NCBI GenBank assembly: GCA_963971535.1
Contig: OZ020593.1
Coordinates: forward strand, 17,363,919 to 17,427,918
DNA length: 64,000 nucleotides
From: Notolepis coatsorum
Lineage: Eukaryota > Chordata > Actinopteri > Aulopiformes > Paralepididae
Direction: 5' to 3'
Below are positions 20,717 to 31,602 of the stretch, piece after piece. The translations under genes and the position numbers were made by a program. Numbering within the stretch: the stretch's first letter is position 1; each line of letters starts with the position of its first letter. Under the pieces are notes generated by a model. The model did no database searches. It was not told the DNA's origin and saw only the letters and a list, made by a program, of their open reading frames with translations.

Positions 20717-21155
20717 CAGGGGTCTCAAACTCAATTTACCTGGGGGCCGCTGAAGGTAGAGTCTGAGTGAGGCTGGGCCGCATCAAATATTCCACAAAAA
20801 AGGGCAACTGATCCAATCTTCTCAATCTTTAGCAATAACATTTCAGAACATGAACAGTTCTTCAGAACATGAACGGTTCTTCAGAACATAGGCTTCTCAG
20901 TGGTGTCAGTGGACTCATCCACAGCTATGGAAATGCACTGTGCATTTTCTTATTCTATCACAAAGCTGTTTAATCAAATCATCAGCCAGTATTTCAGTTA
21001 TTCTGGTTGCTGTGCTATCTGAGGGGGATTTAAAACGTCCAACTCTCGCAACGACGCGGCAAAAAGTTGCGTGCGGGCCGCATTAACACTAAACTTTGAT
21101 GTCAAGTAGGGGGCCGCAAAATATCATCCAGCGGGCCGCGAGTTTGATATCCCTG
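20717..21155 (-). mobile_element. Non-autonomous hAT element with 8-bp duplication
   Basis: Begins CAGGGGTCTCAAACTC and ends GAGTTTGATATCCCTG. GTCTAAGG flanks both sides (20709-20716 and 21156-21163). Repeated GGGCCGC words near both ends mark a very common vertebrate hAT group. The centre reads backwards like a degraded transposase, so I place it on the minus strand. Confidence 0.9.
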
Positions 21156-21398
21156 GTCTAAGGTAAAGCCTTAATAGGTTACAACGGACCCGCGGAACTA
21201 ACTCACTGGATCACATGTTCCTTCACTAAGTTGAGTTGACATAGAGCCTTGTGCAATGATAAATCCATAGTAAATACATAGTCAAATCGATCATCTAGTT
21301 GCTAGTCCACCGATCAATAACACAGGCGTTTAGCCGACATACTACGCAGCAGTCGGTTTAATGGCATGATTAGCAGCAATGGGCTTCATGCGTGTCTC

Positions 21399-21507
21399 TT
21401 AACCCTTTCACTACTTATGTCGGTCGTGTGGTAGTGAAAGGGTTAACCTTTTGTCGTGTGGCAGTGAAATGGTTAACCATTTGGTAGTGTGGTAGTGAAA
21501 GGGTTAA
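21399..21507. repeat. Cluster of CCCTTTCACTAC/GTAGTGAAAGGG termini with TTAA
   Basis: TTAACCCTTTCACTAC is followed by three GTAGTGAAA(G)GGTTAA-type ends spaced 31-36 bp apart. This looks like a piggyBac-like terminus repeated several times, with almost no internal sequence. Confidence 0.6.
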
Positions 21508-21997
21508 ATGTGTTATTGAGATAAATCCATGCAAGGAAACAATGCAGTAATCCTGAAACTGTTTTGTTTCTTGTTCCAGAAGGTGATAGGACTCGATAAA
21601 AGGTAGGCTCAAATGCACAACACGGGAGACAGGAGAATGTTCAACCCCGTAGGGCATTTAATAATACATTGAAAGTGGAAAACACCAGTGCGGTGTGTGT
21701 GTGTGCATCTTGAGCCTGGCAGGGAGATGAGGCGTCAAAAATCATGGGAAGGGTGGATACACGAGAACACAACGGGAAGAGGATGAACACACAAAAGACG
21801 GAAAAAACATTATCACGAGAAGGAATGTCAAAGACACTTGCCAGGCCATCTTAAACGGCGATCTGACGCTGATACATGGAGATCCAGGTGTCTTGTAGGG
21901 TGGTGTGGTGATTAGCAGACAGGTGCAGAGTCTTCATCCATCAGCGTGATGATTATCACCTGTGCCGATTGTGTGCTCGTATATGCAGGGTGTGTAT

Positions 21998-22198
21998 GAG
22001 ACAGACACGGAGGGTGAGACAGACACAGAGGGTGAGACAGACACAGAGGGTGAGACAGACACGGAGGGTGAGACAGACACAGAGGGTGAGACAGACATGG
22101 AGGGTGAGACAGACACAGAGGGTGAGACAGACACAGAGGGTGAGACAGACACGGAGGGTGAGACAGACACAGAGGGTGAGACAGACACGGAGGTGTGT
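21998..22198. repeat. 18-bp minisatellite, about 11 units
   Basis: Unit GGTGAGACAGACACAGAG. The period is a multiple of three, so the plus frame reads (TEGETD)n and the minus frame (SVSPSV)n. The start and stop lie in unrelated flanks; I do not call a gene. Confidence 0.95.
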
Positions 22199-22275
22199 GA
22201 CGTGGCAGAGAGGGGTATGACGTGGCAGAGAGGGGTGTGACGTGGCAGAGAGGGGTGTGACGGTGGCAGAGAGGG
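22196..22275. repeat. 20-bp tandem repeat, 4 units
   Basis: Unit TGACGTGGCAGAGAGGGGTG, directly after the 18-bp array. Confidence 0.9.
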
Positions 22276-23017
22276 TTGTGGAGGTGAAACCGTGACAAAA
22301 GGTCTGGTATGATATCGTGTACTTGTGGCACCTTCATTTAAACGTACACGGTCTGGAGGTCTGGAGTTTGCAAATAGTTTCCATTTTACGGTAATTGGTT
22401 CAGGCAGTGTTAACCTTTTTTTTCTTTTCATGTGAGACAAATTACCATCACAGATGAATCATTTTGTCATATTGCATCAAAACTGTCGCTTTTCTGTTTC
22501 GAAAAGATATAGAATGATAAGATATAATGATTTCAATAGCTCCTAATCCTGTCTTTTCTTATGAGGACCTTTACTTCAAACCTTTGTTATTCAATTCACA
22601 TGTAAATTAGAATTTTTTTTTTTTAAACTGCATTTAGTGTGACTCGACATTCCATTTATCCAAGAAACCCTAAATAAGAGCAGTGATCCATGACAGAATT
22701 ATTTTGCAGTTTTTGAGCCTTACACAAATGATAGAACTTAATCTGTGTGTAGTACGCACGATCAGTACGAGGTCCGGGCTGCCTTTTGCTTTTTCCAAAT
22801 CCAACAGTGCAAAAATGCTTCCGCATTCGTCACCGGAGATACCGTAGTGGCGTGCGGTAATGCGCCTTTCATTTTCCTTCACGCAGCGCCCAGCGGCGGC
22901 GTGCTCGCTCAGGTGCGTGCGTGCGCCGGCGTGCTCGCGAGGTGCTCGCGAGGTTCTCGCGCATGCGCATGAGATCCCGCCTTAACAATATATATAAGTC
23001 ACCGCCCCAAATTCAGT

Positions 23018-23092
23018 ATCCAGAAATAGCTCAATTGGCAAGACGCCATGGCTGTGGATCCTACAGCTAGTTGCTGTTGAGTTCGAATCCCG
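23018..23092 (+). tRNA. tRNA-like pseudogene segment
   Basis: TAGCTCAATTGGCAAGAC resembles an A box and GAGTTCGAATCCC a B box, about 40 bp apart. Between them GCTGT and ACAGC form a perfect five-pair anticodon stem around the loop GGATCCT, but loop position 33 is G rather than T and the T-stem and acceptor stem pair poorly. A functional tRNA is therefore unlikely. It sits inside the Mutator-like element. Confidence 0.45.
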
Positions 23093-23143
23093 TCAAATAT
23101 ATTTTTTTTAACGTGATTTTTTTTTAACGTGTATTCTTTCGCC

Positions 23144-23424
23144 GGTTAAGGTTAGGCATGGTTAAGGTTAAGGTTAAGGTTAGGCATTGTTTCGGAGTTG
23201 GTTAAGGTTAGAACGGTTAAGTTTAGGCGCTGTTAAGGAGCTGGTTAAGGTTAGAGTTTGTCAAAGAGAATGGCAATATTCTTTCTATGGTTAAGGTTAG
23301 GCATGGTTAAGGTTAAGGTTAAGGTTAGGCATTGTTTCGGAGTTGGTTAAGGTTAGAACGGTTAAGTTTAGGCGCTGTTAAGGAGCTGGTTAAGGTTAGA
23401 GTTTGTCAAAGAGAATGGCAATAG
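23144..23424 (+). repeat. 145-bp tandem duplication rich in GGTTAAGG
   Basis: The block starting GGTTAAGGTTAGGCATGG at 23144 recurs at 23289. GGTTAAGG-type words occur many times within each copy. Confidence 0.9.
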
Positions 23425-23577
23425 ACAGCCTATTTCCGCGCGACAGCTCCCAAAGCGGGCCTGAAAAGAAAGGCGCTTTACCGTAGTGGCGTGCGGTGAC
23501 GAATGCTTCCGCATTTTTGCACTGTTGGATTGGGAAAAAGCCACACGCGTCCGGGCTACTTGTACAAAAGGTTTCTT

Positions 23578-24533
23578 TTAACCCTTTGATCGCCGGGGTT
23601 AAATTCATAATTTACCATCCCTCGCCAGCCCTATTTAACATGGAGAAGTTCCCCTTCTTTGCAGGGCTATAACTTTTTAAATTGTATTGCTAAATTGACA
23701 TTACCATGGCCCATTCAAAGTCCTATATCTATTGTTCAGGGTGTAGCAACGTTATACTTTTTCATTCACATATTCATACTAAAATACGGTCTAAAGTATA
23801 CGTATGTTTTTATCGTTTTCTGCAGCTTTCTCCAGAACGTGATTTATAGCCCTAAATGCATTATATTGATGATTGTATACAGTTTGATAGCAATCGGCGC
23901 GAGATAAAAAATGTCAACTGCACGTACTTCTAGAAGTTACTACGTATGATCTGATGTTGACCGGATGGGCGGGGGGGTCGTTTATAATTCCGTGGGCAAC
24001 GTTATATCATTCATCTAGTGTGGGTGATATGATCATTAGAGCAGTTAGTATAGAATACATTAAAAAATAACGCTGAAACTCACCGTAGCTTCCTCTCGCC
24101 GTTGGGAGATGAGCCTGGAACAGAATTTTTTCTATTATGGGATGTCGAAATACCCGATCCATTTCCAGGTTGTATAATAGTATATACGTCCAAATCATGT
24201 TGTTTATCGAGTTATTGGCAACGGATCGCTATCCATTGTGTCGAGATCGAGTCCCGGGACCGCGAGTGATCGGACCAAATTGAAATGAGCACCAGCTTCC
24301 ACTTCCTGTTTCTTCCCTGGGCGATCAGGCCGATCAGCCACCAGATGGCGCTCTTGAACCGTTAGAGAGTTGATAGGGGCTCACCATTACATCTCATGTC
24401 TCCGGGGGAGAAATATGATTTTGATCACAGATTTTTGAAATATTGATATCAAAGACGCTGTCCAGCGTCAACGGCAGAATGAGCATGGCGGGGAATGACG
24501 TGTTTCAGCGTCAAACGGTGATTAAAGGGTTAA
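23578..24533. mobile_element. TTAA-flanked element, family 3
   Basis: Begins TTAACCCTTTGATCGCCGGGG and ends AACGGTGATTAAAGGGTTAA. Near the right end two palindromic modules each precede a terminal-like CAA(A)CGG: 24454-24469 (GACGCT-GTCC-AGCGTC) and an imperfect one at 24497-24512. No transposase. It abuts the next TTAA element directly. Confidence 0.75.
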
Positions 24534-25073
24534 TTAACACTAGCACAGCACTAGCACAACAAATGACCCCTAGGCATTTTCAATAAATGTATCCTCATCA
24601 CTCGGTCGAGCTCCAGCTCTGTCACTCAATGACTTTTCCTAAAAGTACCTGTTTTATCTGGCACGGTTTCTGAAATTTCAAAATGACTTCAGGAGAATGC
24701 AATTAGAACGTTATTCCACATATGGGCCGTTGGAATAGACGAAAGTCACAGAACTTTGTGAGCGTCTAGCGCAGAGGTGGCCAACCCGTGGCTCGCGAGC
24801 CGCATGTGGCTCTTTGCCCGTCAATGTGTGGCTCTTCCATCCAAATTTTTTTATAATAATTATTATAATATTTTACATTTTAATATTTTTGTATTTTGTA
24901 TTATGTCACTCAAACCTACATTTCATTGTGGTAAACCTCAGATTTTTATATTCAGAGGTAATTATATAGTTTACACTGTTTATTTTTATCATATTTCTCA
25001 TAAGCTGTCGGGTCATCTGACCCGTTCCTGGTGGGAATTAGTGGCATTTTCTCCATGGCTGTGCTAGTGTTAA
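24534..25073. mobile_element. TTAA-flanked element, family 4
   Basis: Begins TTAACACTAGCACAGC and ends GGCTGTGCTAGTGTTAA. The palindrome CGGGTCATCTGACCCG lies at 25009-25024. A hAT terminus (24772) is inserted inside. Confidence 0.75.
24772..24850 (+). mobile_element. hAT terminus fragment (Charlie-like)
   Basis: CAGAGGTGGCCAACCCGTGG followed by CTCGCGAGCC and ATGTGGCTCTT matches the terminus of the element at 35121 (GGGGTCGGGAACC...CTCGCGAGCC). A matching right end was not found, so I call a fragment. Confidence 0.55.
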
Positions 25074-26183
25074 CATCTAAAATAAAATAAAAATACTCAT
25101 CACACTGTGATGTAAGTTCTGTGTCAGATACTGGAGAGCAGAAGGAGCCTGGTGCTGGAACCTTTGTGTGTTCCCCTCTCTTCGTGGCTAGGGGCCAGCT
25201 GAGGGAAGGCGGTGTTTTTGTGAGGAGGTAGAAAGGTGGCAGCCAGGTGTTGTCTGGACTGGCAGGGGGGACCTTGGGTTGCTTGCCTGCCTGCGGGCAC
25301 TGACTGACGGATGGGTGGAACAGACAGTCCTGTCTGGAGATCCCCGAAGTGTGATTGATGGGGATGTGACTGGGGAGCACATTTAGATGCCAGATATTAA
25401 CCTGCTTGACTGAGGAGGAGCAGACGTCGCCCCTGACGGCTTCTGTTTATCCAGGATATTTTCATTCCACGGTGTACATGTACATGTCTTCCGCGTCTGC
25501 GTCACGTGGGCGCTTCTTTTGCGTTTGGCTTCATCTTCCGTGCGAGGCTTCTTTTACGTTTGAGAAATGATCACGACGGCTGTCACCGGTCGACTTATTA
25601 ATAATGACGACTCTCTTCTCTCTTTCCAGGCAAACGGCTGCATCGCCTCCGATTCCCATGAGGGGAGGAGTGACGAGTACAGGCTCCGTCGGCGGTGTCA
25701 TCCCGTCTCCCCCGAGCCGGAAGACATTGTCGGAGAGAGTCGGCATCGGAACACATCGGGGCACTATTCCAATCACACAGACACTCCGCAGATCAGGGAA
25801 GAGAGTGGGTTCCACTTATCCTCTCAATCCCCTGATTAAGCCGGGAGATTGGTGGCTGGGATGAGATGGGACGTTCGAACGAGATGTAGTGCCATTTAAT
25901 TGCATCTGCGTGTTTGCGTGTCCCAACGTATATACAGTATGTAGTAGTACTGTATGCTTGTAGATGGGTTAAATCCATCATGGTTAACTTACTTGGCATC
26001 TGGTAACCGTCCACAGATTTCATTTGCTATCTGCGGTTATTGCGTAACAGGGCGGGCGGAGCTACTCTCACGGATATAAATTCCCCAGCTTCAGACAGGG
26101 ATGCACACTATATGTGCATGCTTGCACATCCACACATGTGTGCTACGTACACAGACTTGCACACACACACACCTTTATTAATC
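25074..26183. other. Region without recognised repeats
   Basis: No element ends seen. It holds the weak exon candidate at 25630 and a short (CA)n tract near 26160. Otherwise I see nothing. Confidence 0.4.
25630..25862 (+). CDS. Weak candidate exon, unknown protein
   Basis: An open frame follows a good splice-acceptor-like stretch (CTCTTCTCTCTTTCCAG, AG at 25628-25629). It reads a Ser/Thr/Gly/Pro-rich sequence with basic residues (for example GSVGGVIPSPPSRKTLSERV) and stops at 25862 without an obvious splice donor before the stop. I do not recognise the protein. The opposite strand is also open, so chance is a real alternative. Confidence 0.15.
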
Positions 26184-27472
26184 TTAACACTTTGAGTGCC
26201 AGCAGGGGGCGCCAGAAATAGCGCTTGAGTGTCAGCGCTGTAGTCAATGGGAGGGCGAGCACATTTGCGAACGCATAAACTATATCTTAAATTATGCCTG
26301 TGTCTAATACGCCCGTCGCTAATCAATGACTTGTTTGCAGTCAACATTGTCGAAACGGATTGTTTTTTAATCGTTACATTTCCGTCTTATACCATTTTGA
26401 AAAAACGCTTGTTTTTTTAAACTTCCAAAAAAAAAGATTCTGCAGGAATCACGCTTTACTGGAATACACAAAACACGTTGTAATTTTTCGGCCTATTTAT
26501 GAATCGTTTTCAAATAAACGCTAGATTATCGATAGTATATGTGTACTTATGCATGCTAGAGAAGGGCCTGAAAAATCTATTATCTTATTTCCTGATCAGC
26601 ACACACACACACACACATATGGGACACGCTGAGATATAGGTGAAAAGAGCTCTGATTATCCCAAGACTGGTAAAATAGATTCCTTACCTCAGATCAGATG
26701 TTCTCCAAAAAGATTATTCCAATTCCTTTTTTTTTATCCACTTTTTTCTCCCCATTTTCTATTTTTCTCCCATCCTAATTTCGTGTTTCCAATTCTTCCC
26801 TCCCCTGTCTTGAACGTTGCTAGACTATGACTCCCACTGGTCGGCTGTAGTGAGGATAGAAGCCTTGTAGGAGGCAGCCTGTCGCATCTTTTCACCGCAA
26901 CACCTCGAACTCTCAGAGGCGCGTGGGAGGCTCACGCTGCCCCCGATACTTCCTGCTTCCGCCGTAGCAGCGTCACCCAACCGACCTGTAGGAGTCGCTG
27001 TCCACAACGTCCAATCCCCACCCACCGGCTTTCCCACCCTCTAACACTGCCAATTGTGTTAGTATGACGGCCGGCCAAGCCGGTAGCAACGGCGAGAGCT
27101 GGGCTCGATACCAGCATCTCCTGCGTTAGTGGCGAGCGCCTTGCCCACTCTGCGCCACTAAACCACCCCAGATTATTCCAATTCCTGATCGCCATTCCAA
27201 ATATTTATCGCGTTTATTGATCCAACGCTTTCCCCATGGGTTTTCATTCAATCCAATCCAAAGGGTGCATTACCATCCGGCAGATGATAGGGGGCGGTAT
27301 TTTCCCTGTTCAAACTCAGACAGAGTCCCAGTGGTAACGTGAGGCTAGATTGATGAAAAATGTATGGAAATCGATAATAAAAAAAATTAAATAATGAGAT
27401 TTCTCGTTCCTGGCACTCAACGCATGGCATGAACTAACGAGATTTCTCGTGGCTGGCACTCAAAAGTGTTAA
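26184..27472. mobile_element. TTAA-flanked element, family 1, copy a (split by a SINE)
   Basis: Begins TTAACACTTTGAGTGCC and ends GGCACTCAAAAGTGTTAA. The right end has two modules of palindrome plus terminal sequence: GAGATTTCTC at 27396 before CTGGCACTCAA, and ACGAGATTTCTCGT at 27437-27450 before the true end. Without the SINE it is about 830 bp. Non-coding. Confidence 0.88.
26728..27170 (-). mobile_element. tRNA-derived SINE, family A
   Basis: Flanked by a 17-bp duplication AGATTATTCCAATTCCT (26711-26727 and 27171-27187). Read on the minus strand, the head has an A-box-like TAGTGGCGCAGAGTGGGCAA and a B-box-like GGTATCGAGCCC, then a long body and a terminal A run. At 443 bp it is long for a tRNA SINE. 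A second copy lies at 49398-49878, and shared body phrases include 'gcgtgggaggctcacgctgc' and 'cctgtaggagtcgctgtcc'. Confidence 0.85.
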
Positions 27473-28383
27473 ACTTGTACTTACTGAATACAAATATATT
27501 GGCATCTGGCCTAATGGGAAATGTACATCTAAATACCATTATAGACAATCGTGCCAGCAAACTGCGACAAAAAGTGGCTCCTGGTACAGGAACAGAACCA
27601 GCTTCCCGATGATTAGCAGCACGAGGGTCGTTGAAGCGTTTTTTCTATCTGCCGTGGATTATGGAGGCGTGATTTATAGACATGCTGTTGCTTCCATTCT
27701 TAAGCCCTTGGATCAGCCCTGAGATGTATCACTGGTGGTAGTTATGTTACTCACCATTGTATCATGTACAACAAGGTTTGCTGGTTCTCTCTGACAGAGA
27801 GACGTTGATTTGATCTGGTATCTATTTCTATTTCTTATATCACTTCATTATAGGAAGGTGTAGTGGTTACGTCATTGCCGTTTTTCGTGTTCCACCCTCT
27901 GTCCAACGCAATGTATTTCCCCATTGCCCATTTCTAAATCGTCTCGTTTAAAACAAATAAAGCATTAACATTTGCATGGTGTACCTTTCTGTGCTTATTC
28001 ATCCACAATCTATAGCTCAACATGAAAATATTCGCAATTAGAATTTTGTCAACCAAAAATGCTTAAACAATAATGTTAGTGATAAAGGGGAACTCATTTT
28101 GTGCAAAAAAGAAAGCTTTTCAATTTCCATGCGGAAGAATTGTTACAATAGCCAATAATCCATTTTCCCAACGATAAATCCCTATACGGGTGGAACAACC
28201 AGTGACATCAGACTACACCTCCCTATTAGACTGGACTGCTGGACCAATGACTGCCCAACACTTCAAACCCCCAGAGTTTGCACTGAACTTCTGGGAATCT
28301 GCTTTGAGCTGCTGTGTCCCCGACACGTGGGAAAGTCTTGCAATGTACCAATACATTAGTATCCTTTGGGACAGTTTACATCT
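27473..28383. other. Unassigned region between TTAA elements
   Basis: No recognised repeat ends or domain-bearing ORF. Confidence 0.4.
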
Positions 28384-29263
28384 TTAACACATTCGGGGGC
28401 CATTGGGGGCCGTCTAATCTCACGCTAAACGGCCAGCATTTCAAAACAGACTTGCATTGTATGTGAGGCTGTCTATACTTTATAGTATTGCTATCTGTCC
28501 ATTCTCATTGTCAATTGAGACCATAAACCGTCCCTTCAAAGAAAAAAAATAAGCGTTATATGGGATTTGGGCTAGTATATTTCCTGGAAGGCGAGATACA
28601 GGGCGCTAAGCTAATAACATTAAATCGAACAGCGTTTCGGCACTACAGAAGCTGGAGCTAAAACGCAAAATGCATATTGTCGGTATTCATGGTCCATTCA
28701 TGCGCGGGGGACGTTGTTTCTGATTATTGGTTACCAATAACCGCGTTAGCCTCAGTAGCCACATTCGCTGATCGGCTGGTTGGCTAACAAAGCAAGGCCT
28801 GATCAGCGTGTAATTTATGTGAAAAAGATCTTACCGTGGGCTGGTTGGATCCCCAAAAGGATTTCCCAGTTATCGATCGCCATCTGGTAGATCGATATGT
28901 CTATTGGCTGATGATATATTCCTTTACTGCATAGTGAATTCGGCGTCGCAAAAGGTATTCCAAGCTACAGGCTACACATATAGAATCCAGCTAACTGGAA
29001 ACTCCATTGAAAGTAAAAAAAAAGAAGGCACCGTTCTGCCACAGGGAACACTGCATTATCGAGACAGCGCCCCTAAGAGGATCTGGCCGGTAATGCACTT
29101 TTCAGAATTCGAAGAGGGGGGTAAATCTGCAGTGCTGCTCGTGCCATTGAGTAGGACAGTAGGTTATTAAAATGGAATAAAAGCCAAAACAACCTCTGTG
29201 GTTGGTCCTTTAAGAATGGCGCCGAAACACGGACATATCCGTGGTTGGGCGGGAATGTGTTAA
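28384..29263. mobile_element. TTAA-flanked element, family 2, copy d
   Basis: Begins TTAACACATTCGGGGGCC and ends GGCGGGAATGTGTTAA. A 16-bp palindrome CACGGACATATCCGTG is at 29228-29243, next to the right end. Copy e at 33564 has the same body ('ctatactttatagtattgct', 'gatcgccatctggtagatcg'). Confidence 0.85.
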
Positions 29264-29565
29264 TGACCAACCATTTCACCCCATTCTGTAGGAGGAGGAC
29301 AAATGCATTCGGTAGTGTCTGTGTGTGTGTGTGTGAATCCACGCAATATCTTGCAACCTATGGGGCCGATCAGCCTGTGCTTTGGTGCAAAAGGTTACAG
29401 AGACACAAGGATGAACGTGTGCGAATATCTGGCAACGGGAAGTATTTTCCCCAGCATTCTCCATTGACTTGCATGTAGTCCTTTGTGTTGTTGTGGTACA
29501 CCTTTTTATAGTACATGGGTAACAAGGTGCTGTAGATATTATATGGGGTGCGACAGTGGCTCAAG

Positions 29566-29771
29566 GGGGCGACAGTGGCTCATGAGGTAGAGCAGTCGCC
29601 GAGGTTCCCGGGCAGCATGTCGAAGTGTCCTTGAGCAAGACACTTAACCCCTAATTGCTCCCGATGAGCAGGTTGGCACTGTGTGTGAATGTGTGAGTGA
29701 ATGGGTAAAATGTGAGGAACACATTTTAACCGCTTTGGATAAAAGCTGCTATATAAATGCACCATTTACAA
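29566..29771 (+). mobile_element. SINE family C, copy 1
   Basis: 'gcgacagtggctcatgaggt' begins a tRNA-like head (part of the B-box region is missing). It continues with 'gaagtgtccttgagcaagac', 'gtgtgagtgaatg' and the tail 'gataaaagctgctatataaa'. Better copies are at 53795 and 54826. Confidence 0.75.
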
Positions 29772-29867
29772 TTTATAAAAAGAAATAAGAATCTAAATAA
29801 GAACTAACTAGTTGCTTTTTTCTCAGCGACCAAGCAACTGAGCAGTAAACAGATTGGGGTCATCCCT

Positions 29868-30070
29868 ATGTTCCCCGGGTCCTATGTTCCCCGATTGATT
29901 GATTGAAAACTTTATACATTTTTATTATTTTATTAATTATTAATGTCTGCCTTGTTTCAAACTGGTTAAGCTTAGGCCCTCTTTCGAAGTTGGTTAAGGT
30001 TAGAGTTTGGAATCAGGGCTGGTGGTCTGACTATCTATCGCTACCGGGGAACATAGGACCCGGGTAACAT
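29868..30070. mobile_element. Foldback element with 25-bp ends
   Basis: ATGTTCCCCGGGTCCTATG-type left end (29868-29892) is almost the exact reverse complement of 30046-30070. The loop contains an A/T-rich piece and the GGTTAAGG repeat also found at 27 and 23144. Confidence 0.75.
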
Positions 30071-31602
30071 ATGCTCCCAACAGATTTCACCACTGGGATC
30101 TGTGCTAATTGTACATCATAACCAGCTAATGTTTCAGTCACTCAGTTGCATTTTCAGAAATCATAATGATTTGCAGCCCATAATCACATTGATATTTCCA
30201 CCTCTTTTTCAAGTGGGCCCTGGTCAAGAAAAAGGACAGCATACAGAACATGTTCACATATATATTCAAACCTGAAAACAAACACACATAAAACAAGACA
30301 GTGAGAGCAAATTTAAATGAAAACCGACAGTATTGAAAGCATGAGCAAGAATATTTTCCCGTTTGAAAACGTTTACATTTTCTGTAATATTACACTTGTT
30401 TTAAAATGTTTGCACAATCATGTCTCATCTTTATTTTCTGGACTGGTGGTTAAATGTTGGAGCTCTAGCAGAGCAAACACACAAGCTTCCAATAATGGTG
30501 ACTGTACTGTTCCCATGTGCAAGAGTTTGGTTGGACAGTCTGCCTTCTCCGTTAACTCAATCCCCGCCAACAACGTTTATATACGTGTTTGGCCGACAAC
30601 CGTTGAACGCCAACCACGTATACGTTATTTGATCGTTTTTCCTTTTCTTCTATATTTTTATTCATTATTCATCCGGGGTCCTCTGTGTTGAGAATGAGTC
30701 TGAGATCGCCAACGTGTAATACCAGCAGCATCCAGCTAGACGGCGGTATCGAGCACCCTTTGAAACCTTGTATCTTGGCCTGTGCAATGGTCAAATGTCA
30801 CCGGGCTCACTTTTCTTTGTCGGGCGAATGGAGCAGTTATAACGATTGGATTGAGACGTGTCAAATGCTCCCGATGCATGACGTGTGGTGGATTATGTTG
30901 GCGACACGATCGACACCAATACTGGGACTTGCGATCAGATAATTGGAATATTCTTTTTGGGGTACATCCTAGTGAAGGTAAGGGCTATATGATATCAATC
31001 CTGCATTGATCCAACCATGTCTTCACCCCGATCGCAACATGTGTGTAACGTTACTCCACAATACGTTGCCGTTGGTGACGATCAAAGCATCGAAAAACGA
31101 CCCCCCCCCCCCCTTACATGCATGCATGATGAAACATAATACCTATGATATAGATTTGATTTGGGAATAATAGCGTGTACAGGCAAGAAACGGCAACGTT
31201 TATAGTAGAATTGACATATAAGCCTATTACCCAGCCTTTCGGGAATTACCCCAGACTATATCTGCGCTATAACGATACTTATATTCACCACGGTATAACA
31301 CAGGAACGTATGGATGGAAAAATTCATTCTTTTTCACATATTGAACGATAGATAGGTGATGTCAAATCAGAGCATGTGAGCGGAGCGGAGCGCCCGAGAA
31401 ATCCGCTCTTCGCTCTAGACGTCTGGTTCCGCTCTCATTCGCTCATGTTGGCCCGCCCCCCCAAGTCGCTCACCGCTCACCTTCATTTACGAATCAAGCG
31501 CTCCCCGCTCCACAGCTCGCTCAGCAGAATATATTTTTTTGGGGCATGATGTAAATTAGCTTGATTTGACCAAACTACAACAGTCTGCACCCCCTGGGCC
31601 CC
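30071..31602. other. Mostly unassigned region
   Basis: Short ORFs here show no domain. 'ttggaatattctttttgggg' and 'catgcatgcatgatgaaac' vaguely resemble parts of the TTAA elements, so a decayed copy may be present. A C run lies at 31101-31114. 31379-31545 is packed with GAGCG/CGCTC words, like a degraded hAT-type MITE end. Confidence 0.35.

Larger units (their letters stand above)
22781..23548. mobile_element. Mutator-like foldback element with 9-bp duplication
   Basis: Arms of about 100 bp at the two ends are inverted copies ('tccaacagtgcaaaaatgc' against 'gcatttttgcactgttgga'). GTCCGGGCT flanks both sides (22772-22780 and 23549-23557). Long terminal repeats and a 9-bp duplication are typical of Mutator-like elements. 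Inside are a tRNA-like segment, T runs, and a 145-bp tandem duplication rich in GGTTAAGG. No ORF of note. Within the arms two short palindrome-bounded blocks are flipped (see findings). Confidence 0.8.

Noticed and set aside
21934-22440. ORFs reading (TEGETD)n or (SVSPSV)n
   Set aside because: Produced by the 18-bp minisatellite, whose period is a multiple of three; starts and stops lie in unrelated DNA.
23018-23092. A functional tRNA gene
   Set aside because: The anticodon loop lacks T33 and two stems pair poorly; the segment is inside a transposon.
23144-23424. Interstitial telomere repeat
   Set aside because: The word is GGTTAAGG/GGTTAGGC, not TTAGGG, and the block is a 145-bp duplication inside a foldback element.
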